From NCBI RefSeq assembly GCF_001269925.1, contig NZ_LHVO01000052.1, positions 1 through 64,000 of the forward strand: 64,000 nucleotides of DNA, written 5' to 3'. The translations under genes were made by a program, and so were the position numbers. Under the pieces are notes generated by a model. That model searched no databases and was not told the origin of the DNA. It saw only the letters and a program-made list of their open reading frames with translations. This DNA comes from Pseudomonas sp. MIACH. GTDB lineage: Bacteria > Pseudomonadota > Gammaproteobacteria > Pseudomonadales > Pseudomonadaceae. Positions 54,730 through 63,350 of the stretch are shown in pieces (position 1 is the stretch's first letter; every line of letters begins with the position of its first letter).

Positions 54730-55965
54730 ATGGGCGAATTCATCGGTATCCAGACTCTGGACAAAGCACAAACGTTTCGCGGTTATCTTGCCGTACCCGC
54801 CAGCGGAACAGGACCAGGGCTGGTTCTCGGACAGGAAATTTTTGGCGTCAACGCAAACATGCGTGCCGTTGCAGACCTCTACGCTGAAGAGGGATACGTG
54901 GTACTGGTGCCCGACCTATTCTGGAGAATGGAGCGGAACGTCGACCTCGGCTACACGGAACAGGATTTTGCAAAAGCGATTGATTTCTTCCAGCGCCTGG
55001 ATTTGGATCTGGCTGTTGATGATATTTCTGCAAGTTTTGCCAAGCTCAAAACCCTGGACCAGGTCGAAGGCGATGACTTTGGTTTCGTCGGCTTCTGCAT
55101 GGGCGGCAAACTGGCGTATCTCACGGCCACACGTACTAAGGCTGCCTGCTCGGTAGGTTTCTATGGCATGGGCATCGAAAACTATCTCGACGAAGTGGAT
55201 AACATCCGGGGTCGTCTGGTTCTTCATTTTGCCGAAAACGACGCTTACTGCGACGCCCAGGCCCGCGAAAAAATCAGCTCAGCGTTAAAGGGCAACAAGG
55301 GTTCGCAGATCTATGTCTATCCGAATGTCGACCACGCTTTTGCACGTGCAGGCAGTGACCACTTCGACAAACCCGCCGCCCTCATGGCGCATGAGCGAAC
55401 CATTGCAGCGTTGAAGAGGGAGATTGGTCCAAACTTCAACCTTTCGGATTTGTGGGACGAACATGTAAAGCATGAGTTTGATACGCGGGACGTTCCTGCA
55501 ACCATGGCCACCATGGTTTCGGAGCCCTACGTCAACCATATCCCGACGATGACCGGCGGAGTTGGCAGCAAACAGCTAAGCCGTTTTTATCAGCACCACT
55601 TTGTCCACGGAAACCCGCCGGACATGAAACTGATCCCCCTGTCCCGGACGGTGGGTGCACTGCAGATCGTCGACGAATTCATCATGTGTTTTACCCACAC
55701 GACGGAGATCGATTGGATGCTCCCGAACGTGGCGCCTACCGGCAAGTACGTCGAAATCCCTATGCTGGGGGTCGTCCGCTTCAGGGGCGACAAGCTCTAC
55801 CACGAGCATATCTACTGGGATCAGGCGAGCCTGCTGGTCCAGGTCGGTCTGCTTGACCCGACAGGCTTGCCTGTCGCAGGCGTGATCACTGCGCAGAAGC
55901 TACTGGATGAGGCACTGCCTTCGAATACGTTGATGGATAACTGGAAGAATAGCGAAACCTTGTAA
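54730..55965 (+). CDS. Dienelactone hydrolase fused to an NTF2/SnoaL-like domain
   Basis: A 411-aa protein. Residues 1-235 are a dienelactone hydrolase (DLH) domain with the full catalytic set at the same numbering as ClcD: Cys123 (GFCMGG), Asp171 (FAENDAY), His202 (NVDHAF), and Glu36 (LGQEIFGV). From about 255 to 411 there is a second domain with the look of an NTF2/SnoaL fold (YVNHIPTMTGGVGSKQLSRF; VVRFRGDKLYHEHIYWDQ). ATG 54730 follows GAGAGGAAC. The fusion is unusual for ClcD-type enzymes. A lactone or ester intermediate of the pathway may be the substrate. Confidence 0.88.
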   Translation: MGEFIGIQTLDKAQTFRGYLAVPASGTGPGLVLGQEIFGVNANMRAVADLYAEEGYVVLVPDLFWRMERNVDLGYTEQDFAKAIDFFQRLDLDLAVDDISASFAKLKTLDQVEGDDFGFVGFCMGGKLAYLTATRTKAACSVGFYGMGIENYLDEVDNIRGRLVLHFAENDAYCDAQAREKISSALKGNKGSQIYVYPNVDHAFARAGSDHFDKPAALMAHERTIAALKREIGPNFNLSDLWDEHVKHEFDTRDVPATMATMVSEPYVNHIPTMTGGVGSKQLSRFYQHHFVHGNPPDMKLIPLSRTVGALQIVDEFIMCFTHTTEIDWMLPNVAPTGKYVEIPMLGVVRFRGDKLYHEHIYWDQASLLVQVGLLDPTGLPVAGVITAQKLLDEALPSNTLMDNWKNSETL

Positions 55966-56063
55966 TGCGCCGCTGGACAGTCCTGCGAATAGAGACGCGC
56001 GGCCCACGTCCAGCTCGATACTTCAACAATAATTTTCTGCGCGTGACCCATAGGTGTGCTGCA

Positions 56064-57530
56064 ATGACCGACTTAGCCATAAAAGACCTTAAAATCTACC
56101 ACCCTTATATCAACGGAAAATCCTGGCAGAGCGACGACCAGCCGGAGCAGGTGGTGATCAACCCCTACACCCAAAAAGCCATTGCACGCGTGAAGCTTGC
56201 AACGGCAGCAGACATCGATAACGCGATCGCGTTAGCCTTCGAGGCGCAAAAGGCCTGGGGGAAAACCCTGGCCAAGGAGCGCGAGGCCATTCTCTGCCGT
56301 GCAGCGGACATCATCGAACGCCGTCGCGCCGACATTGCGAAGATCCTCATCGAGGAAGGTGGCAATGTGTTCGGCAAAGCCATGTTCGAATGCGACTACA
56401 TGGTCAGCACCTTCCGCATCGCGGCAGGCCAGGCACGGGATATCCGTGGCGAAACCATGCCTGCCGACGGTGCAGGCCGTATCTCGATGTCCATCAGGCA
56501 GCCGCTGGGTGTCATCGCGGGCGTTGGTCCTTTTAACGCACCGCTGCTGTTGAACGGGAAAAAGCTCGCCCCTGCCCTGGCGGCCGGGAACGCATTCCTC
56601 CTCAAGCCGGCGCCACAAACCCCGCTGATTGGTTTGCTCTTCGCTGAGATTCTGGAAGAGGCTGGCGTTCCACCCGGCGTGTTCAACGTTCTGCCCACCA
56701 CCAACGAAGCACTCGGTGACAAGTTCTTTTCAGACAAACGCGTGAAAATGGTGACCTTCACCGGGTCAGCGAAAGTCGGTCGGTATCTATCCGAGCTGGC
56801 TGGCAAGTTTCAGAAGCGAATCGTCCTGGAACTAGGCGGCAAGAGCCCCATCGTCATTCTTAATGATGCGAAGCTGGACTACGCCGTAAGCGCCGCTGCT
56901 TTCGGCATCTTCTTTAACCAGGGCCAAGTGTGCATGGCCAATTCACGGATCATTGTTGAAGAAGGCATCTACGAGGCGTTTTGCACAGCGTTCGTTGAAA
57001 AAGTTCGCTCCATTCGCTGCGGGGACCCCGTAGATCCCTCAACGATCGTGGGCCCATTGATCAGTGCCACACAGTGCGAATTCATCCGTGGCCAGATCGA
57101 CGATGCCGTCGCAAAAGGTGCACGTCTGCTAACGGGTGGCGAGTACCAGGGGAACCTGTTCCAACCCGCCGTCCTGACCGACGTCACGCCCTCCATGAAT
57201 GTCTATGACGAAGAGAGCTTCGGACCGCTGGTGTCTATCTACAAGGCTAGTGACTTCGAGCAGGCCATTGAGCTGGCAAACGATACGTCCTACGGCCTTT
57301 CTTCGGGAGTCGTGACAAACGATCTTCAGAAGGCATTTGACTTCGCTTTGCGTATCGAAGCAGGTTCGGTACATATCAATGACAATTCTTTTGACGACGA
57401 CCCCAATGCGCCTTTCGGAGGTTTCAAGGATAGCGGTCACGGCAAGGAGAATGGTCGCTACTCCATTCACGATATGACTGAACTCAAGTGGGTGACCTTA
57501 CAACTGGGTGAGCGCGCTTTCCCTATCTGA
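56064..57530 (+). CDS. NAD(P)-dependent aldehyde dehydrogenase
   Basis: A 488-aa ALDH with all key residues: Asn158 (GPFNAP), the cofactor motif FTGSAKVG, Glu256 (LELGGKSP), Cys290 (NQGQVCMANS). Its pattern is close to salicylaldehyde/benzaldehyde dehydrogenases of aromatic operons. An aromatic aldehyde such as 2-aminobenzaldehyde would give anthranilate; this is an inference. Start at ATG 56064 (MTDLAIKDLKIYHPYINGKS); an ATG at 55965 overlapping the preceding stop (TAATG) would add 33 unlikely residues. It is the last gene of the operon and is followed by a hairpin (57542-57572). Confidence 0.92.
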   Translation: MTDLAIKDLKIYHPYINGKSWQSDDQPEQVVINPYTQKAIARVKLATAADIDNAIALAFEAQKAWGKTLAKEREAILCRAADIIERRRADIAKILIEEGGNVFGKAMFECDYMVSTFRIAAGQARDIRGETMPADGAGRISMSIRQPLGVIAGVGPFNAPLLLNGKKLAPALAAGNAFLLKPAPQTPLIGLLFAEILEEAGVPPGVFNVLPTTNEALGDKFFSDKRVKMVTFTGSAKVGRYLSELAGKFQKRIVLELGGKSPIVILNDAKLDYAVSAAAFGIFFNQGQVCMANSRIIVEEGIYEAFCTAFVEKVRSIRCGDPVDPSTIVGPLISATQCEFIRGQIDDAVAKGARLLTGGEYQGNLFQPAVLTDVTPSMNVYDEESFGPLVSIYKASDFEQAIELANDTSYGLSSGVVTNDLQKAFDFALRIEAGSVHINDNSFDDDPNAPFGGFKDSGHGKENGRYSIHDMTELKWVTLQLGERAFPI

Positions 57531-57541
57531 TGACCCATACT

Positions 57542-57572
57542 AATGGCCTCGCCCTCGCAGATCGGGGCCATT
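57542..57572 (+). terminator. Hairpin after the aldehyde dehydrogenase gene
   Basis: AATGGCC and GGCCATT enclose 17 bases that can pair further. It begins 11 bp after the ALDH stop. Confidence 0.6.
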
Positions 57573-57584
57573 GTATGTTGATGC

Positions 57585-57726
57585 TGACCCCAGATTGACC
57601 CAATTGCCGACGCAAGAATGCTCCATCTCCAAAATGGCAACAATCGATCAAAGCCAATGATTCACAACGATTCAGACTGGGTCAGTGAAATCTCGGCAAC
57701 TGGGTCAACTCGGCTTCGGCGCCAAC
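57585..57726. mobile_element. IS21-like remnant with two oppositely oriented ends (copy B)
   Basis: The right part (57680-57726) repeats copy A: GGTCA boxes 23 bp apart, then TGGGTCAACTCGGCTTCGGC. The left part (57585-57616) has TGACC boxes and GACCCAATTGCCGACGC, the same motif in opposite orientation. This is what a deleted insertion sequence with both ends but no transposase would leave. Confidence 0.55.
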
Positions 57727-57876
57727 AGTATGGTCTTGGAAGTTATTCACTGCTTCTTGGATGCCTAGATGGAGTGAAGTCGCTCCCGCTGTATCGCCTC
57801 TATGAGCTCAATGCACCTGGTCTTGGAATTGCATCAACCTAATCTGCGAGCATCATCAATTCGCGGGCATTGCCCT

Positions 57877-57902
57877 AAAACCTCTGAGTGATCACTCAGA
57901 GG
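57877..57902 (-). terminator. Perfect 22-bp palindrome terminator of the efflux operon
   Basis: CCTCTGAGTGA and TCACTCAGAGG adjoin without a spacer (57881-57902). On the minus strand it is followed by TTTTAGGGC. It lies 65 bp after the MFS stop. Confidence 0.8.
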
Positions 57903-57966
57903 ACTGCTTTCGGCAGATTCTGTTGAAACAGTCGGCTTGCCCAAATCGAACGAACGCTGACTCTAA

Positions 57967-59505
57967 TTACTCCATGATCACCGTAGGTTCTGCACTCGAC
58001 TGAATTTTCGGCGTTTTGATAATCAGCAGCAGCGGCATGACTGCCAGTGACAACACCATCAGCAATTTGAAGTCATCCACGTAAGCGATCCAGCTGGATT
58101 GCACCGTGACCATTGCGTCCAATGTTGCGCGTCCGGAAGCGACCATTGGGTCCAGAAAGTGCTTGATCGGCCAGGCCTCGAAGGCGCGGTTGAATGGCGT
58201 GACGTAGGCACTTATTTCTGCGTGGTTGGCCTGGATGCTCTGCGTGAGCAGCATGGTCACGATGGAGATCCCGACGCTGGAGCCGACGTTTCGTGACAGG
58301 CTGTAAAGCCCGGTGCCTTCTGCGCGCAAGGAGGCGGGCAGTGTCGCGAAGGCCACCGTGGTCAATGGTACAAACAGCATGCCCAGGCTGGTGCCTTGAA
58401 TGAAGCCGACCACGATGATGGTTTGTATCGACACATCAGGCGTCCAGCCAGTCATCAGCCACATCGACAGCGCTGACAAACCCAGCCCCGTCAGCAGTAA
58501 CAGGCGGGTATCGACTTTGCCCTGCAGTTGGCCGGCAAGGAACATGGTCAGCATTGTGCCCAACCCGCGTGGGCCCATCACCATGCCGGCGGTCAGCACC
58601 GGATAGCCCATCAGGGTTTGCAGGTAAGGGGTCATCAGCGCCAGCGAGGCCAGGTAAGTAATGCCGACGATAAAAATGAAGATGACGCTGATCGAAAAGT
58701 TACGATCCTTGAACAGCTTCGGGCTGATAAAGGGCGCGTCGCTTGTGAAGGTATGGACCAGAAACACATAGGTGGCGACAGCGGCCACCACCGCTTCGAT
58801 CAGGATTTCATCGGAAGAAAACCAGCCCAGTTGCTCACCTCGATCCAGAAACAGTTGCAGGGCCATGATGGCCACGCTCAAGGAACCAAAGCCGAGCCAG
58901 TCCAGTCGTGACGAGGTGTCGGTCGACGTTTCGCTGACGTAGTAGGCGATCCCGGCCAGCGCCAGTAAACCAATGGGCAAGTTGATGAAAAACACCCACC
59001 GCCAACTGAAATTCTCCGTCAGCCAGCCGCCGAGCATCGGGCCCAGTACCGGGCCGACCATGACCGACATACCAAACAGCGCCATGGCTGAGCCGCGCTC
59101 TTTGAGGCTGTAGATGTCCAGCAGAATGCCTTGGGACAATGGTACTAACGCCGCGCCCGCCAGCCCCTGCAGCAGGCGGGCCAGGATGATTTCCTCCAGC
59201 GACTGCGCCAGGCCGCAAAGGATCGACGAGACGACGAAGCCGACAATCGCCCACAGCAACACGCGTTTGCGACCGAAGCGCCTGGCCAGGAAGGCTGAGG
59301 GCGGCGTCATGACGGCAGCGGCGACGATGTAGGAGGTCAGCACCCAGTTGATCTGGTCCGAGCTGGCCGAAATGCTGCCTTGCATGTAGGGCAGAGCGAC
59401 ATTCGCAATGGTGGTATCGAGCGCTTGCATGATCACGGCCAGCACGACGCAAGCGGTGATCATCCCGCGATGGGCCACCGGTTGCGTGGTTGCCGGATTA
59501 CTCAT
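57967..59505 (-). CDS. DHA2-family MFS multidrug transporter (EmrB/QacA-like)
   Basis: A 512-aa drug:proton antiporter with about 14 membrane helices. Motif D1 (LDTTIANVALPYMQGSI), motif A (FLARRFGRKRVLLWAIVG) and motif C region (GMSVMVGPVLGPMLGG) are visible. It works with the HlyD-type adaptor encoded upstream, with an outer-membrane TolC supplied elsewhere. ATG 59505 overlaps the adaptor stop by 8 bp. Substrates may be aromatic acids, uncouplers or antibiotics. A strong terminator follows. Confidence 0.93.
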   Translation of the reverse strand: MSNPATTQPVAHRGMITACVVLAVIMQALDTTIANVALPYMQGSISASSDQINWVLTSYIVAAAVMTPPSAFLARRFGRKRVLLWAIVGFVVSSILCGLAQSLEEIILARLLQGLAGAALVPLSQGILLDIYSLKERGSAMALFGMSVMVGPVLGPMLGGWLTENFSWRWVFFINLPIGLLALAGIAYYVSETSTDTSSRLDWLGFGSLSVAIMALQLFLDRGEQLGWFSSDEILIEAVVAAVATYVFLVHTFTSDAPFISPKLFKDRNFSISVIFIFIVGITYLASLALMTPYLQTLMGYPVLTAGMVMGPRGLGTMLTMFLAGQLQGKVDTRLLLLTGLGLSALSMWLMTGWTPDVSIQTIIVVGFIQGTSLGMLFVPLTTVAFATLPASLRAEGTGLYSLSRNVGSSVGISIVTMLLTQSIQANHAEISAYVTPFNRAFEAWPIKHFLDPMVASGRATLDAMVTVQSSWIAYVDDFKLLMVLSLAVMPLLLIIKTPKIQSSAEPTVIME

Positions 59506-60655
59506 GGGCGGAGGCTTCACTCGCCAACAGCCCCGAGAACAGGTGCGGAAGGCCACGTACCGAGCCTGTGTCGATCTCTGCTTGCACACTCATGCCAGTG
59601 CGCAGCGACGGTTTGTTCGCGGCATCATCGATGCTGATGCGCACGGGAATCCGTTGCACGACCTTGACCCAGTTGCCCGTGGTGTTTTGTGCAGGCAGCA
59701 ACGAGAAGCTTGAACCCGACGCCGGGCTGATGCTTACGACAGTGCCGTGCCACCGGACGTCGGGGTAACTGTCGACGCTGATATTGACGGGCTGACCGGG
59801 CTTCATGTGGGTCAGTTCGGTTTCCTTGGGTGACGCTGCCACCCACAGGTGATCGGCCGACACCAGGCTGATGCCCGATTGTGGAGGTTGCAGATAGGAG
59901 CCGACTTGCAGCGAATCAACGTTGGTCACGACACCGTCGAACGACGCCCTGACGACTGAGTTGTCCAGGTTGCGCTGCGCTTCGTCGACGGCAGCCTGTG
60001 CCTGTAGAAACGTGGATTGTTGTTCGATGGGTGTCTCGATATGCCCGCCCAATTGCGCCAGCACCATTTGCGCCGTGGCCTTGGCAACGGCGATTTTTTG
60101 CCGGGTGCTGTCCAGCGCATGCTTGGCATCGTCGAAGTTGGTTTTGGACACCGCAGAAACGCTGAGCAAGGCTTGCTGGCGCTGGAAACTGGTCTGGTAG
60201 TACGCGAGGTCGATTTGCGCCTGATCGATTTCAGCCAGTGCCTGGTTATAGTTGGCCTTGAGCGTGAGGATCTGATTACGCACGTTATCCCGTTGCGCCT
60301 TGGCGCTCGCCAGCGCAATCTGAAACGGCTCGGGTTTCAGGGTGAACAGGACTTGACCTTCGACGACCCGCTGATTGTCTTTGACGACCACCGAGGCGAC
60401 CAGACCCGAGACATCCGTGGAGACGCCGACATGATCAGCCTGTATGTAGGCGTTGTCGGTGGAAATGATTTGCCCGCCCGTGACATACAGGTAAGCACCG
60501 ACCAGCAGGGCGATGGGTAACAGGGCAAAGAGTGCTGTACGCACCATCTGCCGCTTTGGACGGACGAGGGATGTATTGCTCTGGCCACCCTCAAGTTGTG
60601 AGCTCGCGGGCATCACAGGCGTTTGCGCCGGTGACTCCAGGTGTTGATCAGTCAT
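59498..60655 (-). CDS. HlyD/EmrA-type membrane fusion adaptor
   Basis: A 385-aa periplasmic adaptor with one N-terminal membrane helix (ALFALLPIALLVGAYLYVTG), a lipoyl-like domain (DNAYIQADHVGVSTDVSG), a coiled-coil hairpin, and a beta-barrel (DNSVVRASFDGVVTNVDSLQ). It joins the MFS pump to an outer-membrane channel. Its start (ATG 60655) overlaps the MarR stop by 8 bp and its stop overlaps the MFS start by 8 bp, so the three are co-translated. Confidence 0.93.
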   Translation of the reverse strand: MTDQHLESPAQTPVMPASSQLEGGQSNTSLVRPKRQMVRTALFALLPIALLVGAYLYVTGGQIISTDNAYIQADHVGVSTDVSGLVASVVVKDNQRVVEGQVLFTLKPEPFQIALASAKAQRDNVRNQILTLKANYNQALAEIDQAQIDLAYYQTSFQRQQALLSVSAVSKTNFDDAKHALDSTRQKIAVAKATAQMVLAQLGGHIETPIEQQSTFLQAQAAVDEAQRNLDNSVVRASFDGVVTNVDSLQVGSYLQPPQSGISLVSADHLWVAASPKETELTHMKPGQPVNISVDSYPDVRWHGTVVSISPASGSSFSLLPAQNTTGNWVKVVQRIPVRISIDDAANKPSLRTGMSVQAEIDTGSVRGLPHLFSGLLASEASAHE

Positions 60656-61115
60656 GGCTTCGCGTCTCATCGTCGTCGATGGGAAGACTGCAGGCTTCGA
60701 TAAGGTTGGACCTCATCCGCTTGAGCATCTGCAGCAGCAGTTGTTCTTCTTCTTCAGAAAAACCGGCCGTGGCCTCCAGGCGCGTCGACCGGCCCATGTC
60801 ACGCATGAGTTCCAGAAGCGGGTGTGCCTGCTTGGTCAAAAAAAGCAGGGACAGGCGTCGATCCTTAGGATGACTGCGTCGTTCAAGCAGCCCACGCTCC
60901 GCCATTTTGTCCAGCAGGCGCACAAGGGTGATCGATTCCAACTCCAGTAAATCCGCGAGGCCTTTTTGATGGATGCCCTCGTTCTTCGACAACATGGCCA
61001 GTACTTGCCACTGCGAGCGGGTCAGGCCGACATGCCGCGCGCGTTGCTCAAAGCGTTTGCGCATCAACCGTGCGCTGTCATGCAGGGCAAAGCCAAGTGT
61101 CAATGTGTCAGTCAT
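60648..61115 (-). CDS. MarR family transcriptional regulator of the efflux operon
   Basis: A 155-aa winged-helix regulator (LTRSQWQVLAMLSKNEGIHQ; KGLADLLELESITLVRLLDK; LERRSHPKDRRLSLLFLT is the wing). First gene of a MarR-HlyD-MFS operon in the order of E. coli emrRAB. MarR/EmrR proteins repress the pump and release on binding phenolic or drug ligands. The binding site should lie in the 155 bp between 61115 and the SDR gene. Confidence 0.92.
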   Translation of the reverse strand: MTDTLTLGFALHDSARLMRKRFEQRARHVGLTRSQWQVLAMLSKNEGIHQKGLADLLELESITLVRLLDKMAERGLLERRSHPKDRRLSLLFLTKQAHPLLELMRDMGRSTRLEATAGFSEEEEQLLLQMLKRMRSNLIEACSLPIDDDETRSHD

Positions 61116-61270
61116 GTCGAAGTCTGCGGCTAAGGAGTTACCTTATCATAGGTTAGCTTGTGATTAGCTTGCTAACTAAATATGTGAAATGTTCGACACC
61201 AGCAGAAAAAAGACGCCCCGTTGAGGTTTTGCGGTCAGGTTGGTGCGCGCCAGAACGAAGCTCCAGAGTT

Positions 61271-62044
61271 CTAACGAAAGGAGACGGTGTGACCCCCGTC
61301 CACTGCGATGGTCTGGCCATTGATGTAACCACCCGATGGCGAGGCCAGCATCACGGCAAGTCCGGCAATTTCGTCAGCCTCACCAAAGCGCTTGGAGGGA
61401 TTGCGCCCGTTGTACCACTCGACCATGGCAGGATCCTCCCACTGGGAACGCGCCATCTCGGTCTTGAAAGTACCGGGTGCGATGCAGTTGGACGTCACAC
61501 CCCGGCTGGCAAATTCATTGGCCATGTTGCGCACTAGCTGCATGTCCGCAGCCTTGGTCAGCCCGTAGGTACCACTGACCGGATCACCCAGCAGGCCGAC
61601 GATTGAGGCCACGACGATAAAACGTCCATAACCCCGCTCCAGCATGGCCGGCAGAGTCATCTGTGTCAGCCAGATGCTGCTCTGCACATTGACCTGCATG
61701 AATTTGTTGAAGGTTTCGTCCTGTAGATCCAGGACCGAGCCGCCCCAGGGATGGATGGCGGCATTGGCCATCACGATGTCGATCCTGCCCCAGGTTGCAA
61801 GGGTGGTATCCACCAGATTTTGCAGCTCATCCTTGCGACCAATATTGCAGGGTACGGCGATGGCCTCGCCCCCGGCGTCGCGAATCGATTGAGCCGCCTT
61901 TTCACAGGCGTCCGCTTTACGGCCAGAAATCACCACCTTGGCGCCATGCTCTGCCATGCCTTTGGCACTGGCGAATCCAAGGCCGCGGCTTGAGCCGGTA
62001 ATGACAGCAACCTTGCCGTGGAGATCGAACAGACTGGAGGTCAT
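61271..62044 (-). CDS. Short-chain dehydrogenase/reductase (SDR)
   Basis: A 257-aa classical SDR: TGSSRGLG, the NAG-like motif as MANAAIHPWG, active-site YGLTK and Ser of VVASIVG. ATG 62044 gives MTSSLFDLHGKVAVITGSSR, preceded by GAGG. It is a single gene, divergent from the IclR remnant and the NmrA-like gene. It is not part of the aromatic operon: other orientation and a separate promoter. Substrate unknown. Confidence 0.9.
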   Translation of the reverse strand: MTSSLFDLHGKVAVITGSSRGLGFASAKGMAEHGAKVVISGRKADACEKAAQSIRDAGGEAIAVPCNIGRKDELQNLVDTTLATWGRIDIVMANAAIHPWGGSVLDLQDETFNKFMQVNVQSSIWLTQMTLPAMLERGYGRFIVVASIVGLLGDPVSGTYGLTKAADMQLVRNMANEFASRGVTSNCIAPGTFKTEMARSQWEDPAMVEWYNGRNPSKRFGEADEIAGLAVMLASPSGGYINGQTIAVDGGHTVSFR

Positions 62045-62153
62045 CTTATTTTTATCCTCTGAATTTATTCGCACAGCGAATGTTGAATCTGCCATGCGAA
62101 TGAATGTAGGTTACCTGAACATCGTTTACAATAGCGAACTCCATTCAGGATAA

Positions 62154-62357
62154 CAACGAGATGGACTCATCCTCGGCATTGGCGTCATGCACCCTCAATT
62201 CAACGCCGTGGCGGTACCCATTCGCACCCAGGACACCGGGGAAATATACGGTTTGTCTGCTTCTGGTCTGACCTTGGATTGGCCGCGTAAAAAGCTGCTG
62301 GCTATTGGCTCCGAACTGGTTGAACTGGCGAAAAAACTGTCTCTCGTTTCCAACTGA
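62154..62357 (+). pseudogene. C-terminal remnant of an IclR family regulator
   Basis: An open frame of 67 codons without a start, after an in-frame TAA. It reads ...GIGVMHPQFNAVAVPIRTQD, then TGEIYGLSASG, then LAKKLSLVSN and stops. This is the end of the IclR effector domain (the 'AVPI...G-x-SASG' strand pair). The helix-turn-helix and two thirds of the domain are missing, so a deletion has joined the upstream region of the SDR gene to the end of its probable former regulator. Confidence 0.65.
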
Positions 62358-62387
62358 TCCCCTCTGCATCGACCCAGGAGTATTGAA

Positions 62388-63302
62388 ATGAACCACCGTA
62401 ATTCACCGATCCTCGTCACTGGCGGTACAGGTGCCCAAGGCGGGGCAACCGCACGGGCGCTGCTGGCGGCGGGATATCCCGTGAGGGTTTTGACGCGCTC
62501 TCCTGACTCTCCTGCTGCGCAGGCGCTGGTCAAACAAGGGGCAACGGTTGTGGCGGGCGACATGGACGATCCCGTGTCTTTGGCCAATGCGCTGCAAGGT
62601 ATTTATGGGGTATTTTCGGTCCAGATCCCGGACAGTTCCAACACAGACAGCGAGCGTAAACAGGGCTTCGCGCTGGTGGAGGCCGCCCACCAGGCCGGCG
62701 TTCAACACTTCGTGCATACCTCGGTGTGCGAGGCCGGTAAACACACAAGTTTTGCACGCTGGGACAGTGGCTATTGGTGGCAGAAATACTGGACCGATAA
62801 GTGGGATATTGAGGAGCACGTTCGCCACGCCGGACTCCCATGCTGGACGGTGCTCAAGCCGGCCTTCATGCTAGACAACTTCACCCTGCCCAAAGCCCGG
62901 TACATGTTTCCACACCTGGTGGACGGCAAAATCATCACCGCCTTCGATCCTCAGACCCGTATGCAATTGACCACGGCCGATGACGTCGGCGCCTTTGCAC
63001 GAACAGCGTTTGAATACCCTGAACGGTACAACGGCAAGAGCATCGATCTGGCCAATGAGGCGTTGTCAATGGATGAGGTTGCAGCACTGCTGAGCCGTGT
63101 GCTGCACAGAAACATCATCAGTGAGTCGGTCTCCCCCGACGAGGCTATCGCGGCAGGCTTATTTCCAGGTTGGGTGCGTTCGCAGGAGTGGACAAACGAA
63201 GTGGGTTATCGCGCTGACATTAACGCGCTGGCTGCCTACGAAGTGCCACTTACACCGCTGGAGCAGTGGGTAAAAAACCATACCCGTGAGTTTCCGGGCT
63301 GA
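62388..63302 (+). CDS. NmrA-like NAD(P)-binding protein
   Basis: A 304-aa atypical SDR with the glycine motif TGGTGAQGG at the N-terminus (ILVTGGTGAQGGATARALLA). The classical Tyr/Lys pair is not evident at the expected place, as in NmrA/HSCARG-type redox sensors, which bind NADP without catalysis. It starts 30 bp after the IclR remnant and precedes the enoyl-CoA hydratase by 48 bp, so the two are probably co-transcribed. ATG 62388 (MNHRNSPILVTGG). Confidence 0.88.
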   Translation: MNHRNSPILVTGGTGAQGGATARALLAAGYPVRVLTRSPDSPAAQALVKQGATVVAGDMDDPVSLANALQGIYGVFSVQIPDSSNTDSERKQGFALVEAAHQAGVQHFVHTSVCEAGKHTSFARWDSGYWWQKYWTDKWDIEEHVRHAGLPCWTVLKPAFMLDNFTLPKARYMFPHLVDGKIITAFDPQTRMQLTTADDVGAFARTAFEYPERYNGKSIDLANEALSMDEVAALLSRVLHRNIISESVSPDEAIAAGLFPGWVRSQEWTNEVGYRADINALAAYEVPLTPLEQWVKNHTREFPG

Positions 63303-63350
63303 TTGTAGAGACGCCTGTCGGTGCACGCCCAAACGCTCAAGGAGCCATAT

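Larger units (their letters stand above)
57531..57966. other. Intergenic region with IS remnant and terminators
   Basis: 436 bp without a convincing gene. It carries a hairpin after the ALDH gene (57542-57572), the second IS21-like remnant (57585-57726) and the terminator of the efflux operon (57877-57902). A 74-codon frame at 57618-57842 runs through the remnant and is not credible. Confidence 0.6.

Noticed and set aside
47447..57530. A described indole (iif) or indole-acetate (iac) cluster
   Set aside because: The flavin-dependent oxygenase, flavin reductase and amidase genes of those clusters are absent; only the reductase/Rieske/SDR part is similar in type.
57618..57842. 74-codon open frame on the plus strand
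   Set aside because: Runs through the IS-like remnant; no ribosome site and no protein-like pattern.
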